Part shown: piece after piece, positions 43,023 to 54,700 of the stretch
Layout: each line of letters begins with the position of its first letter
How positions within the stretch are numbered: position 1 is the first letter of the stretch
Assembly: GCA_947247005.1 (NCBI GenBank)
Contig: OX365947.1
Coordinates: 4,478,530-4,542,529 of the forward strand
Reading direction: 5' to 3'
DNA: 64,000 bases
Origin: Spisula solida
Taxonomy: Eukaryota > Mollusca > Bivalvia > Venerida > Mactridae
The notes under the pieces: model-generated
Database searches by the model: none
The model's input: the letters and a program-made list of their open reading frames with translations, nothing else
What the model was told of the DNA's origin: nothing
Program-made: the position numbers and the translations under genes

Positions 43023-43084
43023 CATTAGGCAGCCGTAAAAGATGACGAGCGAAGAAAGGTATTTTGTGCCAGTTTCATTTATTA

Positions 43085-44045
43085 CGTGGCTACACCAGTA
43101 CAAGAGGGCCTTAGGTCGCTCACCTGTCTTAATATTAGGTGACCTAAGAAATCATTTACAAATCAAAGAATCGAGTAAAGGCAGCATCGATTGCATGTAC
43201 AAGGTTATCATATTGTCCTAACCAGCGACTTTCTTATTTACATCAGAGAACCCATATAAAAGACTAATAAGACTAAAATTATGATCTTTAGCGCATACGC
43301 AAGGTTTTTGCTTTGATTTGACCTAAAAAAAATTTGACCCCTGAAACCCAATAACGAACTAGAACTGTCGCCATTCGGCAGACTAATATACCCCGGCGTG
43401 GCAAAAATCATTGCAGCTAATTCTTTTCTTTTTGCACTTCTACATGTTGAGGTTGTTCATCTGTTAAGTTTGAAGTAAATGCTGCAAAAACTGCAGAAGT
43501 TGCTTCCACAAGAACTATCCACTATATACACTATATACCGTATAGTGCATAAAAGTACAAAGGGCCATAATTCTGTCAAAAATCGTCGCAGCGCAAATTC
43601 TTTCCTTTATGCACATCTAAATGTTGAGGTTGTTCATCTGTTAAAGTTTGAAGGAAATGCTGCAAAAATGTATGATACTACCATCTTATTCCACCATAAC
43701 CGATACCATTGTAAAACTATTATTCACATGTCATTACTTTGTAATCTGTGAAATGTATGCAAATAAAGTTTTTGTTGTTCTAAAAAACTGTAGGTGTTGC
43801 GTCCAAAAGAATGCGTCTACGGACAGACAGGCTGAATCCAGTAACCACCTTTAAAACTTGTTGTGCGGGGGTACAACTACACCTATATTTTGTTCAGATA
43901 ATCACTGTGACCGTGATCATCACAAGTTTCATAATGATTAGGCCAAAACCGAGACCTCTAGTGTCTATGCAAGCAAATTGTGAACGGACGAACGAAGAGT
44001 GATCACAAAAGCTCACTATATGACAAGCGAGCTAAAACAAACATG
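43085..44045. repeat. Probable dispersed-repeat block
   Basis: Contains two related ~150-bp units (TTGAGGTTGTTCATCTGTTA at 43448 and 43625), CAAAGGGCCATAATTCTG, and an end with GGACGAACG and AAAAGCTCACTATATGACAA. These motifs look like old repeat DNA; boundaries are unclear. Confidence 0.4.
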
Positions 44046-45009
44046 TACATGTGTAGTGGTTCTTCTTCGACATGGGGATGCCAGTTTTTCTGAACAATTA
44101 TGCTAGAATCCAGCCGATCGCGTCTTTTCCAAGCAGACAGGATATGTAATGCAAATAATGGAATATACCTCTGTATTTTGTATACAATATGACCTATCTG
44201 TACAAATGTTTTAGTGTGCGCATTTGAATATTGTAAATAGGAAAAGGTCAATACATAGTTGTGTTAGGCTTTAAACAGTGTAACATGCATTTTAAAATAT
44301 AGAATCAATAGGGTGGCAACTTTTCATTGACACATTGTATAGTTCAAACAATGTTGACCTGCTGAATTCACAAATTCAAGGCTTTTATAAGTATTTGAGA
44401 AGCTGGCTGTTCACAATGGGCAAACCCAGAGATTATAAACAAATTGTGTACAGCATCGATCCGGTGTCCAGATCAGTAGTTCCAATAAATATCTGGTCTG
44501 CAGTCCAGTATTTGATTGTTCTATTAGCACCCATCACTATTTTGCAACAGGGGTCCAATTCCCAACCTGGACCCAAACATTTGTCTTAATCCCCAGTGGG
44601 AGATGCTGTGTATCAAATGTCGTGCCACTTTAAATGGTTGTCATCTGTTATGCAGATCTACAATCCGACGAAGTCCATTTCTCGGGACAGGGAATCAATC
44701 AGCTCGTGTTAAATTCCCACCCATCTGGAATAGTTTTTTAAGTGTTGTGTATGCCCGCCACTCCCTTGGCAAAATTTTGATGGGTGCAATACTCGCACAA
44801 AGAATCATACCAGGATCATCGACATCACAAATGTCCTTACCGAACAATAATCATCAATGGCTAATTAGACACGTACCAAAGTTCATAGTTGGTTAAATTC
44901 ATTCATAAATACGAAGAACAAATACTTTTTGGATAAACTATTTCTTTATTAATTGAAGGTGTACAAACAACAACCAACTTGTTGGTCACCACATGGGCCC
45001 CTTCCAAAA

Positions 45010-45120
45010 GACCCATCACACCAGACACGTTGACCATCTAGACCCATCAGACACGGGATATGTTGACCGTCTAGACCCATCAGACACGGGATACGTTGAC
45101 CGTGTCGACCCATCACACAG
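45010..45120. repeat. 33-bp tandem repeat, about three copies
   Basis: On the minus strand, units read GGTCAACGTATCCCGTGTCT then GATGGGTCTAGAC. An open minus-strand frame (45176-44949) spans it with an 11-residue repeat around IPCLMGLDGQ. No gene context is found. Confidence 0.8.
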
Positions 45121-45698
45121 AGAAACCCAACCAGTACATCTGCATCATCATCTTTGAGTGTACCTCGAACCTTCAACAGAAGTTAATAACGAACTATACA
45201 CATCAGTACTACAGAGAACATAAAGAAAGGCACATGTTACATTTTTTCCATAGGGTTACATGTATGTAAAACAGGCCATTCTGCAATTTTTTTTATGTAA
45301 TATGCATATAAAGTCATTTTTGTGTTCACTTGTTTCTAGGTATCTCTGCTTTAGTTCTTGTTAGTTGTATTCACATGTGACTTTCATGGAAGTTTTTAAT
45401 GCAAGTTGTTAAAATTGCATTTTCCGGGATATACATTCAGCAATTTCTTACTAAAATACATGTACTTGGGAGAAAACAACTGGCATGTGTTAACGAGTAA
45501 ACTCTTTGTTCGGAGTAGCCTTTCGAAGAAAGCTACAGGCTAACATGCAACACTATGGAGAATATGTAACATACGTTTCTTTATGTACTCAATTGTAGAA
45601 ATCTTTCAAGTAGCTCATACTTCCTACCCTCCCAGTAGTATACGTTTTTAATTGTCCGTGTTATTGGCACTTGCTTAGGAAAATCAATTCTTGATTCG

Positions 45699-46016
45699 CA
45701 GGGGCGTAGCTAGAGGTATTTGAATGTGTACGCAAGAAATGTAGGTGTGGGGGCATGCTCCCCCTGAAAATTTTTGTTCGCTAGAACGTCTCTGGTGCGT
45801 TCTGGGGTGTTTTTCATCTAAACATTATTTTTACTGATAAAACCAGTTGTTTTTGTGTATAGAGCTTTTTAAGTGTTTCTAAGAAATGCTAAAAATACTA
45901 AAGGATTACCCCTCTTAGGGCTTAGGCATCAGTTTTTAGTTCATTTTACAATCATTTAATTTTTCACTTTTTGAGAAGCATGTGTACGCAGCTGCGTATA
46001 GGTAGCTACGCGCCTG
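45699..46016. mobile_element. MITE, CAGGGGCGTAGCTAG ends
   Basis: CAGGGGCGTAGCTAG and the inverted GTAGCTACGCGCCTG, with a near-duplication ATTCG / ATTTG. The ends resemble those of 12874-13057 but the interior differs. Confidence 0.75.
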
Positions 46017-46130
46017 ATTTGGACTAGAAGTTTATGCACGACAGCATGAAATTTGTATAAAGGAGAACTATTTGCTTTTGCAGATGATGCTGGATACTTG
46101 ATAAATGTGCAACATTAGCACTGTACTGCT

Positions 46131-46366
46131 AACAAGAGATGCCCCCATGGCAGCCCAATAGTCAGAAGTGGCGAAGGTCAGTGACCTTGACCTCAAAATC
46201 AATAGGGGTCATCTACTGTTGCTGACCCACTTCCAAGTAGTGTTTGAAGGTCCTAGGTCAAAGCGTTCTGGAGTTATTCAACAGAAACTATTTTATATGA
46301 CAGACAGGCCGGCCTGACCGACATGTGCAAAGCAGTATACCCCCTCATCAAAGATGGGGGCATAAA
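46131..46366 (+). mobile_element. Family B element (copy 2)
   Basis: AACAAGAGATGCCCCCATGG to AAAGATGGGGGCATAAA, with inner inverted ATGCCCCCAT / ATGGGGGCAT and the shared AATAGGGGTCATCTACTGTT block. Confidence 0.85.
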
Positions 46367-46510
46367 TATTAAAGACTCTCTTGTCAACAGATTTGACTGT
46401 TCATTCAAAATATAATCCATGGTTTGAAAGTGATCAACCAGACGGCAAGTTAAGTTATAAACCCATGCGCATGTTCTAGGCGCAGGATTGAGTTCATGTC
46501 AAAGCCTGTA

Positions 46511-46669
46511 CAGTCAGAACTCTATACAACGACGCCGTTAGTTTCCAAGAAAAATGTTGTTGTAACGAATATGTCAGTATACTGAATTGATACGAAAGAG
46601 CGGTTTAATACTTTTGTCCCCAAATATGATTGTCAGTATATCGGATGTCGTTATATCGAGTTCTGACTG
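46511..46669. mobile_element. Tc1/mariner-like MITE, CAGTCAGAACTC ends
   Basis: CAGTCAGAACTCTATACAAC to ATATCGAGTTCTGACTG, flanked by TA on both sides (46509-46510, 46670-46671). It is the reverse-oriented relative of 26098-26271. Confidence 0.88.
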
Positions 46670-46718
46670 TATAACATTTTGGATTTCTCAAGAACACAAA
46701 ACAATGTGAAGTGTATAC

Positions 46719-46796
46719 CTGTGCTGCACTGTATTCACAGCAGGAAGCATTACTCCATCCAACAGCAGCAGTTCAACTACTAGCCATCATGTTAAC
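46719..46796 (-). other. Candidate non-coding 3' exon of the hnRNP gene
   Basis: On the minus strand this 78-bp segment is bounded by GATGACAG and ACAG|GTATAC. Upstream on the same strand, CTAAG|GTAAGG at 47001 could be the partner donor. Spliced 3' UTRs occur in vertebrate HNRNPA2B1, but here it is inference from splice-like signals only. Confidence 0.3.
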
Positions 46797-47000
46797 CTGT
46801 CATCAAAAACAGCAGTTAGTCGCATACCAAGGACACACAACAATAATCCTACATCAACTCAAGCTTTAACAAACTCATCATTTACCGATTCCTATTCATT
46901 GAATTAAAATTGCAGTCCAAGCCAATATACATCAAGTCTATGAAGTAGTCACGAGTTAAAAATTAAGAGAAATGTAAGTAATTATTGAACCTTACCTTAC

Positions 47001-48559
47001 CTTAGTTTCTTGGTTGCCTTAAATAAAGTCAAGACCATACTAGACAAACTAGGAATCTAGGATCTATAGCAGCTATGAGGTAAAGCATCAATTATCTGGT
47101 GTTGTCCTTGAAATTGGATTACTTCATTACATCAATCAGTGACAAGTTACATACAGTTTAATTTTGGTTTGAAAGCAGTTATAACAATCAAGTGATGCCC
47201 TAAACTTTGGTTTCCCCAAGATATAGTATTGAATTATTTCAGCTTTCAAACCAAATAAATCTATCTAGTAAAGCATTACACTTGGAAACTTGATGCGAAA
47301 CTTGCCTTGATGACCGACTGAAGGCACTAATAAATCATTGATAGTTCAATTCTCATGGGGTTAGTAACTTAGTTCAATGAAATATTTGCACTAAAAGTGA
47401 ACAGTTATCCTATAGTTTCAATTGTATAGACATTTGAAGCATAAGCTCAAGTTTCCAAGACCTTCACGATTGTTAATTTACATTAACTGTAATAAATGTT
47501 TACAAATGAGCAAGTGCTTTAGATTACAATCAGGTAGAATATTAAACCAAGTCATAATTCCTGCCCCATTTTAAAGTGTGTATCTTCATACTTTATACCT
47601 TAACTATCAAAGCACTGCCTCTTAACATTTATTGCAATATTTCAATGTATTAAAACAAACAAACTCAAGATTGAACCCACAGTTTAAAAATTACGATTTT
47701 TATTGACGTCAAAAAACAACATTAATGACCATGATATAAAAAGAACAAGAAATAAATGACAGCTGTTTTCTTCTGTAGATGAATTACTGAACTCATGATT
47801 TCACAACGATAATGGGAATGAACACTATACTACAATATAGGTCACAGTGGATTGACTTTCTCGTTTAGTTCCATTGGCTGGGTATTTTGAAGCTAGTCCA
47901 TATTGATGGACTGATATCACATTAATTCACTTTGTTCTGTGCATCAGTAACTTGAATTATTTCCACATTCACATTTAATTCAACGTTATATTGTATATAC
48001 TCCCTGTTTTTATTTACTTTCTTAGTGACTTCACATTAATCCTTAAGTCTGCTTGAACGGTACTTCCCTATCAGCCTTAATTAAGCCTCAATTTAGAGCA
48101 CTTAACCTTAAGGACTGCATTTAGTTGCCACCTTATTTCTGGGTAATTAATTCCTGATGCTTCAAATTCCTCATAGATTTGATTCAGCCTAGATTAAATT
48201 AAATTGACAGATAATATATTATTAAGGCATTTGCATAAATACACTGCAAAGATCATACAAGATACATCATCATACATTGTTCAAACATTTAAATGCTGCA
48301 TTTTATAATTCCTAGTATTTTAAAGTGACAATTCATCAAGTACTTAAAATCTGACCTAAATAATTCTTGAATACTGCACTGTCAGAGAATGAAAGGAAAA
48401 GCCAGCAGACCAGCAAAGATTTGGTAAGGAATTAATACTGGCATCATGTGAACAATGCACAATCAAAATTCAGAACCAAATCTCCACCAACCTACAGTAT
48501 CTAGAATATAATACATACCAATCCACTGTAACCAGGGCAAATCTAAAGATAGAGCCTGT
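47001..48559 (-). other. Probable 3' UTR of the hnRNP A/B gene
   Basis: About 1.56 kb directly after the stop codon with no recognised mobile element, unlike almost every other non-coding kilobase in the window. This suggests retained function. A possible internal poly(A) signal is at 47699-47704 and a possible donor at 47001. Confidence 0.5.
47699..47704 (-). terminator. Candidate poly(A) signal
   Basis: AATAAA on the minus strand, about 860 nt after the hnRNP stop codon. Usage cannot be judged from sequence alone. Confidence 0.3.
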
Positions 48560-48750
48560 CTATCTTCGGCCATATCCACCGCCGCCGCCACCACCTCCGT
48601 AACCGCCGCCACCACCACCACTTCCGTAACTGCCACCTCCGTATCCACCACCACCACTTCCGTAACCGCCTCCCTGCTCGTATCCACCACTACTACCACC
48701 GTATCCACCACCACCACCTCCGCTACCGTATCCACCTTGGTTATAACCAC
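48560..48750 (-). CDS. HNRNPA2B1: hnRNP exon 8 (stop codon)
   Basis: Encodes [20 protein letters not shown] and further GGY repeats, ending GGYGRR then TAG. The acceptor reads TTATTGTAG. Confidence 0.92.
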
Positions 48751-51700
48751 CTACAATAAATAATAGCAAGAAATCCAGAAATAACCTTTATGGAATTCAA
48801 ACATTTATGCTTGAAAATATGGAAGGCTTGAACATTTATAGTGATTAACTGACAACTTGCAACAATCTCATTAATTCTTAACATTTAAAACACTTAAGCT
48901 TAAACTACGAGTATTTTCCAAGAACTCAATAGCTAACTTTGTAAGCAAAAACCTCAAGTCGCCCAGAATATTGTCAATGGTGTTTTAACATTTTTCTGAT
49001 CGTTACTTTTAAAATGTTTCCGACCAAATGCACAACGTAGGCCAGATACCAAAGAAACGCAAGTTGTCAATTGAAATTTGATGGATGGTATCAAGTAAAG
49101 AACAAGTGTGGAGTAACTGTGCCAGGCATTCAGCACAAAAACGAAGAACAAGAGTGAAGTAACTGCCAGGCGTCCAGCACAAAAACGCCTCGCCCACTGT
49201 CATGTTGGGGTAAGAATTCATGACGAGCCGTTCTGGTTAAACACCCAGTGGGTTTAAGGATTATCCCAAATTACCCGGATTAACAATGGGATTTTTCCTA
49301 AAAATCACCAATTTGAAGCCCTCAAAACTGGCATGGGATGAAAGTAACTTCCTCATACAGTCTGGCAATATAATGCCAGTAGACCCTTTCTTTTTTTAGC
49401 CGCAACATTAAATGACACTTTTGATAGATGAAAATGCAAATTTATATGTTACATAGTTTCATTAAAAACCAAACAAAAACAGGATGGGAAAGGGTTAAAA
49501 ATAAAGAATGTCAGATTTAAAATACAACTTAAAGAACAAAACTTAACATCAACACTTGCTGCATGTTCAGAGAATATTGTGAGCAATGCTGACAAACCAT
49601 GAGTGTATGCACCATTTTTTATCAGTTGAGCATGTATATCATAAGGCTACCAACATTGCAAGAATCTTTAGGGCAACAAGTGGTTTGTCTTTCAATATGA
49701 CTTAGCCCATGCCTAGCTTTTCTGAACACACAGGTAACACATGCAAACATGCCAAGTAGTACAAAGGTCAAAGCACATTCAGTTAAGGTCACACAAGGGG
49801 AGGGTAACTTAAACTGCTGGTGTCATGTATGCATATCAACTTTAATTGGTACAAAACTTTGCATGAAAGTCATTTGTTTACACATCTCAAACAGAAATGA
49901 AAACAACTGTCAACCATGCTAGGGAAGCAAAATGGGTCTGACATGCTAAGCACCACAACTGAACAGTATTCGCTGTTTGTGAACAATTGAGGCTTGGTTA
50001 AACATGTGGGCCAACAGTATTACATGGAAATAACCTGATCCTGTAAATTACAAGATTTTTTATACCACTGGACCAATTCAGACTAAAATTTTATTAACTA
50101 CATATTTGTATTATATTCAACTGAAGAATTTTCTGCTTGTAGGTTAAGACATAGATCAGGTTAATTTTTCCCTGTAATACTAATTGGCTAGATAAAATAC
50201 ACACAAAGACAATTAACAACTAAAACTAACATACCATCATACGACTCACCTCCTCCGCTGTATGGTTGCGATCTTTGACCACCATAGCTCGATGACTTCA
50301 TTGGGCCACCGCCATACCCGCCTTGGTAATCCTGCCCAAAGCCACTACCGTAGTCGTTACCTGAAAGACACCATTTAAAATCTAGGTAAAACACAGGATA
50401 TTGGGGTAAAAATGAAACAAGTAATAATAACATAATCCAGCAAGGCAACATCATATGGGTCCAGATAATACAGCAGAGGCTTACCATTCCTACAAAATTC
50501 AAGATGTTTATAAAGTGGAGCTGAAGCTAAAACCTAGCCAGCACTTACCATATCCACCTCCGTAACCACTATCACCATAACCGCCGCCGCTGGAACCACC
50601 ATAGCTGCCACCGCCTCCGTAACCACCACCGCCGCCGCCATAACCACCTTGTTGTCCCCCATAACCGCCTGAAAATCAACAGCAAGTCACAATTAACTCC
50701 AATCAACATGCAACTTCCTGTTTCATCAGGGGTCCTCAGGATTTCCCCCTATCATGTATACTATCTAAAAGGAAGTATTCCAAACAAATGCATTTCAAGA
50801 GCATGGGGGTTCCAAAAGATGCCTAAAATTGTAATATGTCGTTTAATCAAATTTGATTTATTTTATAGCCACATAAAACTTGGTCAAATGGAACCCCCAA
50901 TGCTTTAGACAATATTGGTATCAAAACAGATGCCTAAAACTGTAAAGGATAATTTATTTGTATAAAACTTGGCCAAATGGAACCCCATAACATTTCAGAT
51001 GGCCATATTTATGCAATACACAAACATACCAACATTTATACAAGCCAGACAAAGTAGAAAGCAATAAAATGATTAAAAGTAACATGCCCTTTAAAAAACA
51101 ATGCTAATATTTCAGTCTGCGAAATGAGCACTTGTCTGGGACAAGTAACATTGATTCAGAGAAGTAACTTTTGCAGTATATACTATAGGAAACTATTTGG
51201 TTTTGACAATTCTAAGTAGTTTAAAATCCTTAATTCAGAGACTGATATTTGCACTCGAAATGTCAGCAGAATACAGAGCAAAACTATTCTAATTTAACCA
51301 GTTATGATGAGCAACCAGTCATCACACAGGAATGAAGTCACAACGTGTATCAATTGACAATTTCCCCAAAGAAGCAGTTTCATTAATTCAACTTGTTAAA
51401 CACAACAAAGTAAGATTAATCAATGAACCAATGAACTGATAACGTCACAACAGCAATAGTTGAACTACATACCTCCACGACCACCTCCTTGTTGGCCACC
51501 AGATTTGTTCTTTTCTTGAGCCTTCTTTGCATTCACCCATTTGTCACATATTTGAAATCTACCAATCACTGCAACATAGACAAACATACTATACCAACCA
51601 TTCTATAGTGCGGAATGTATTAACAATTTCACCACGCTCACTATTTTCTATTAGGACCAGTGGATTCATAAGTCACGCAAGTCCCTGATAACATTGATTT

Positions 51701-54700
51701 TATGCCCCCACGACATTCACAGAGCAATTAGCATGGATGAAAGTTAGAAATTTGGAAAAACCTGAATCTTCAAAAATTGACATTTTACATAGGGAAAATA
51801 AAGTTTAAGACTTTTTGGTACCGACGAAAACCTAGTTCAGGCATGTGCCCGTAAACTTTCACCCATCCATTAGCCCTTGTCTGGGGAAAGTTATAAATAA
51901 CTTGTGTTTTGGACAAGTAGTTTCTGTACAATACTATTTTAAAGTGTAAAAGAGACCTCCAATCATAAATTCAGACTAATTTTTGTTTCAAACAAATGCG
52001 TCATAAGAACCGCAAGTACTTACAATTGCACAAATCTACAGCATCGTGATCTTCGAAGTCAATAAATCCGAATCCTTTTCCCTGAATAATTTTGACACCT
52101 TCAACGCTGCCATATTTTGAAAATTCTTCTCTGATGGTCATTTCATCCATATCATCTTTAAGGCCTCCAACAAATAGTTTCTTTGTTGATATTTTAGCAT
52201 CTTGGCCTTCTGCCTGTTGCTGAAAAGAATGTGAACCCATGTAACACTATAAAACAACCTTAATCTATTTTAATACTAGAAATAACAATGCAACCTTGCA
52301 ATAAGAATGGTATCGACTATCAACCTTTTTCCAACAACATTCCTGGTTACCATTCTAGAACTTATTTGGAAAAGTGCAACAGTGTTTATATTGTTCTAGC
52401 AAATTCTCCTTAAAAGTTCAGTGATTTTTTATTGGTGGCATTATAAGAAATAAAGGTGAAAAACTATTCTGCTCAAATCTGCATTCACTCATCAACACAA
52501 TTAACAATATTTAAGTGGAAAAGGTCTCCAGGTGGAGTAAAGACAACTTCAGGAAGTATAAACTCGACGAAGAAGGCAAAGGGGACCATTTTATAGCCAA
52601 TTTATGTATCTTGTGACTGTCTAAGAGCAGTGCCCCAGCTAGACGTTAATAGCAGGGCGCAACGCCCTGTTGCCCTTTTCCTGCGCCCTGCTGTGCCCTT
52701 TTGTTGTCAAATCCGCCCTGCCCTTTTCAATTTCTTATGTGTGTAAAAAACTGGGTCAAACGAGTAATAAACAACGTGACAAGTTGTATATTAATCTGAT
52801 ACGTCAATCATCCATAAAACACTCTTAAACTGATAACATCGGAGGCGGGGCTTGTCATCTGCAACGGCTATCAACCAATGAGATCGTGTCTCACGTTCAC
52901 GCATAATCAACGTGTGAATAGCTAATTGGCATTTATCCGAGATTGTCCGTGAATTTGACCAAGTCAAGTAAAAAACTTAAGGACACCTGTCAATTTCAAC
53001 AGAAATGTTTAACATAAGTTACAGTAATGATGAATTCATTCTTAAATTTCGAAGTTTTAATAACGCACATTTTTCTCAGGATCTTGCGGGGAAATAAACG
53101 CGCGCTATTAAATCACTCTAACTAACCTTTATTTACCAATGTAACTCGTTGACTAGCATGTTTAATCCTCAAGAAAAAATACGTCGTGAATCCAAAAAGA
53201 ATTTTAAAACACATAGCACTATTAAAGTCCTCGACGCATCGCCATATAAGGCGTTAATTCACCAGAGAAACGTGTAAACTCAGTGAGTTACATAGTGACG
53301 TCATACGGTGTGTAAAACTCACGCGTGTAGAGACTTGGGCGTAGGCCTACTGTAAAGCATCACAGTGTACACGTTATATTTTTTTATGATGAATTAATCT
53401 TAATGAATTAAATCGCGCCTTAGTCTTTGACCATTGGAAAATTATTGACGTGGATTTTCACAAGATTCACTCATATAATGAAGATCCACCAGCGTGGACA
53501 ATTCTCGCGTAAGTTCTAAAGTTGGACAATTTCCAATCTCGTTCTTTAATATGTTAGATTATAATTTTTTACGCGAAAAGTCTTATTTCCGCAAGTCTAT
53601 ACTACCTTGATATCAAATACAGATCGATGTAGAAAATAGATAGAAAACTATGAAGATTCACGGGCCGGGATTTAAAATTTCGTATTACCCACGTCGATTA
53701 ATTGCCGTACGCGCAAGTTGGCCGAATTTCGATCTCATTGAGTAGGATCTAAAAACTTTTTTGGCATACATTCGTTTCCCTTCTTTAAATCGGTGATTCC
53801 GTGATATGATACTAATATCGCATGGAAATTACTTTCGTTTTCGGTTAGTGCTAAAACTCGCGCACTGTCCGTACCGTTGTGCAAGAGAAATTCGATGAGA
53901 AAATCGTATTTTTTATGTTTTACATCGTACAATTAAACAGTAAAGGAATGCTGTCAAAAGAATAAACATTTAACTACTATGATGTTAGTGAATTGAAAGA
54001 ACAATCAGAGTTGATTATTTAAGTGTTGATTATACTACAAGTAGATCAATACTTTGGCATAGGGCATTTGTCTGTTTAAATGTTTTGTGATCATTTAGAA
54101 ATCTATGCTTCATTTTTTTACAATTTTTTTTTTCCTTTTAATGAAAAGGTATATTTGCTTACTGGAGAAACACCACAATTTCTGTCAGGAAACACAGGAG
54201 ATGCCATAAGCAGACACTAAAACTTCAAAATTTTCTTGGGGGAGCACCCCCAATCCCCCCTCACGAACCCTCCCCCAAAGTGCCCTTTTCACAAAGTTGC
54301 ACCCTGCCCTTTTTAAATCCTAGCTGGAGCACTGTAAGAGTATTATCAACCTGTCATGCAGTGATTTGGGGGGTGTACTGTTGTATAGTTCAAGAAATAA
54401 CAATTTCCTTTTAATTAAGAGATTTGGGTTCAAGCAGAAAAATGACCAGTTATGTACTTTAATAGTTTGACATTGTATTACTAGAACATAAACATGTGTC
54501 TTACCGATTTTGGTGTTGCTCTCTTTGTTTCTACTTGTTTATTATCAATTTTGTGTGGTCTGTTTGCTTGTACATCTGTAACACATGAGGATTCAGCGAA
54601 TGTGACGAAGCCAAATCCACGAGACCTCCTGCAATTACACAATTATATAAATTTCATTAGAAAAAGCCATGCATTAGAAGATATCTCTTAAGTCTTTGAC

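Larger units (their letters stand above)
41001..46718. other. Intergenic region, no recognised gene
   Basis: Between SLC37A2 and the hnRNP 3' end, the open frames (for example 44335-44589, 44603-44896 and minus 42255-42479) have no recognised domain and no convincing splice context. The region holds the elements listed separately. I treat it as non-coding. Confidence 0.6.

Noticed and set aside
44335..44896. Two adjacent plus-strand frames of 84 and 97 residues
   Set aside because: No domain recognised, no shared frame, no convincing splice sites, and codon use looks like non-coding AT-rich DNA.
48463..48750. A 95-residue Val/Thr/Asp-rich minus-strand frame
   Set aside because: Out-of-frame shadow of the Gly/Tyr-coding last exon of the hnRNP gene.
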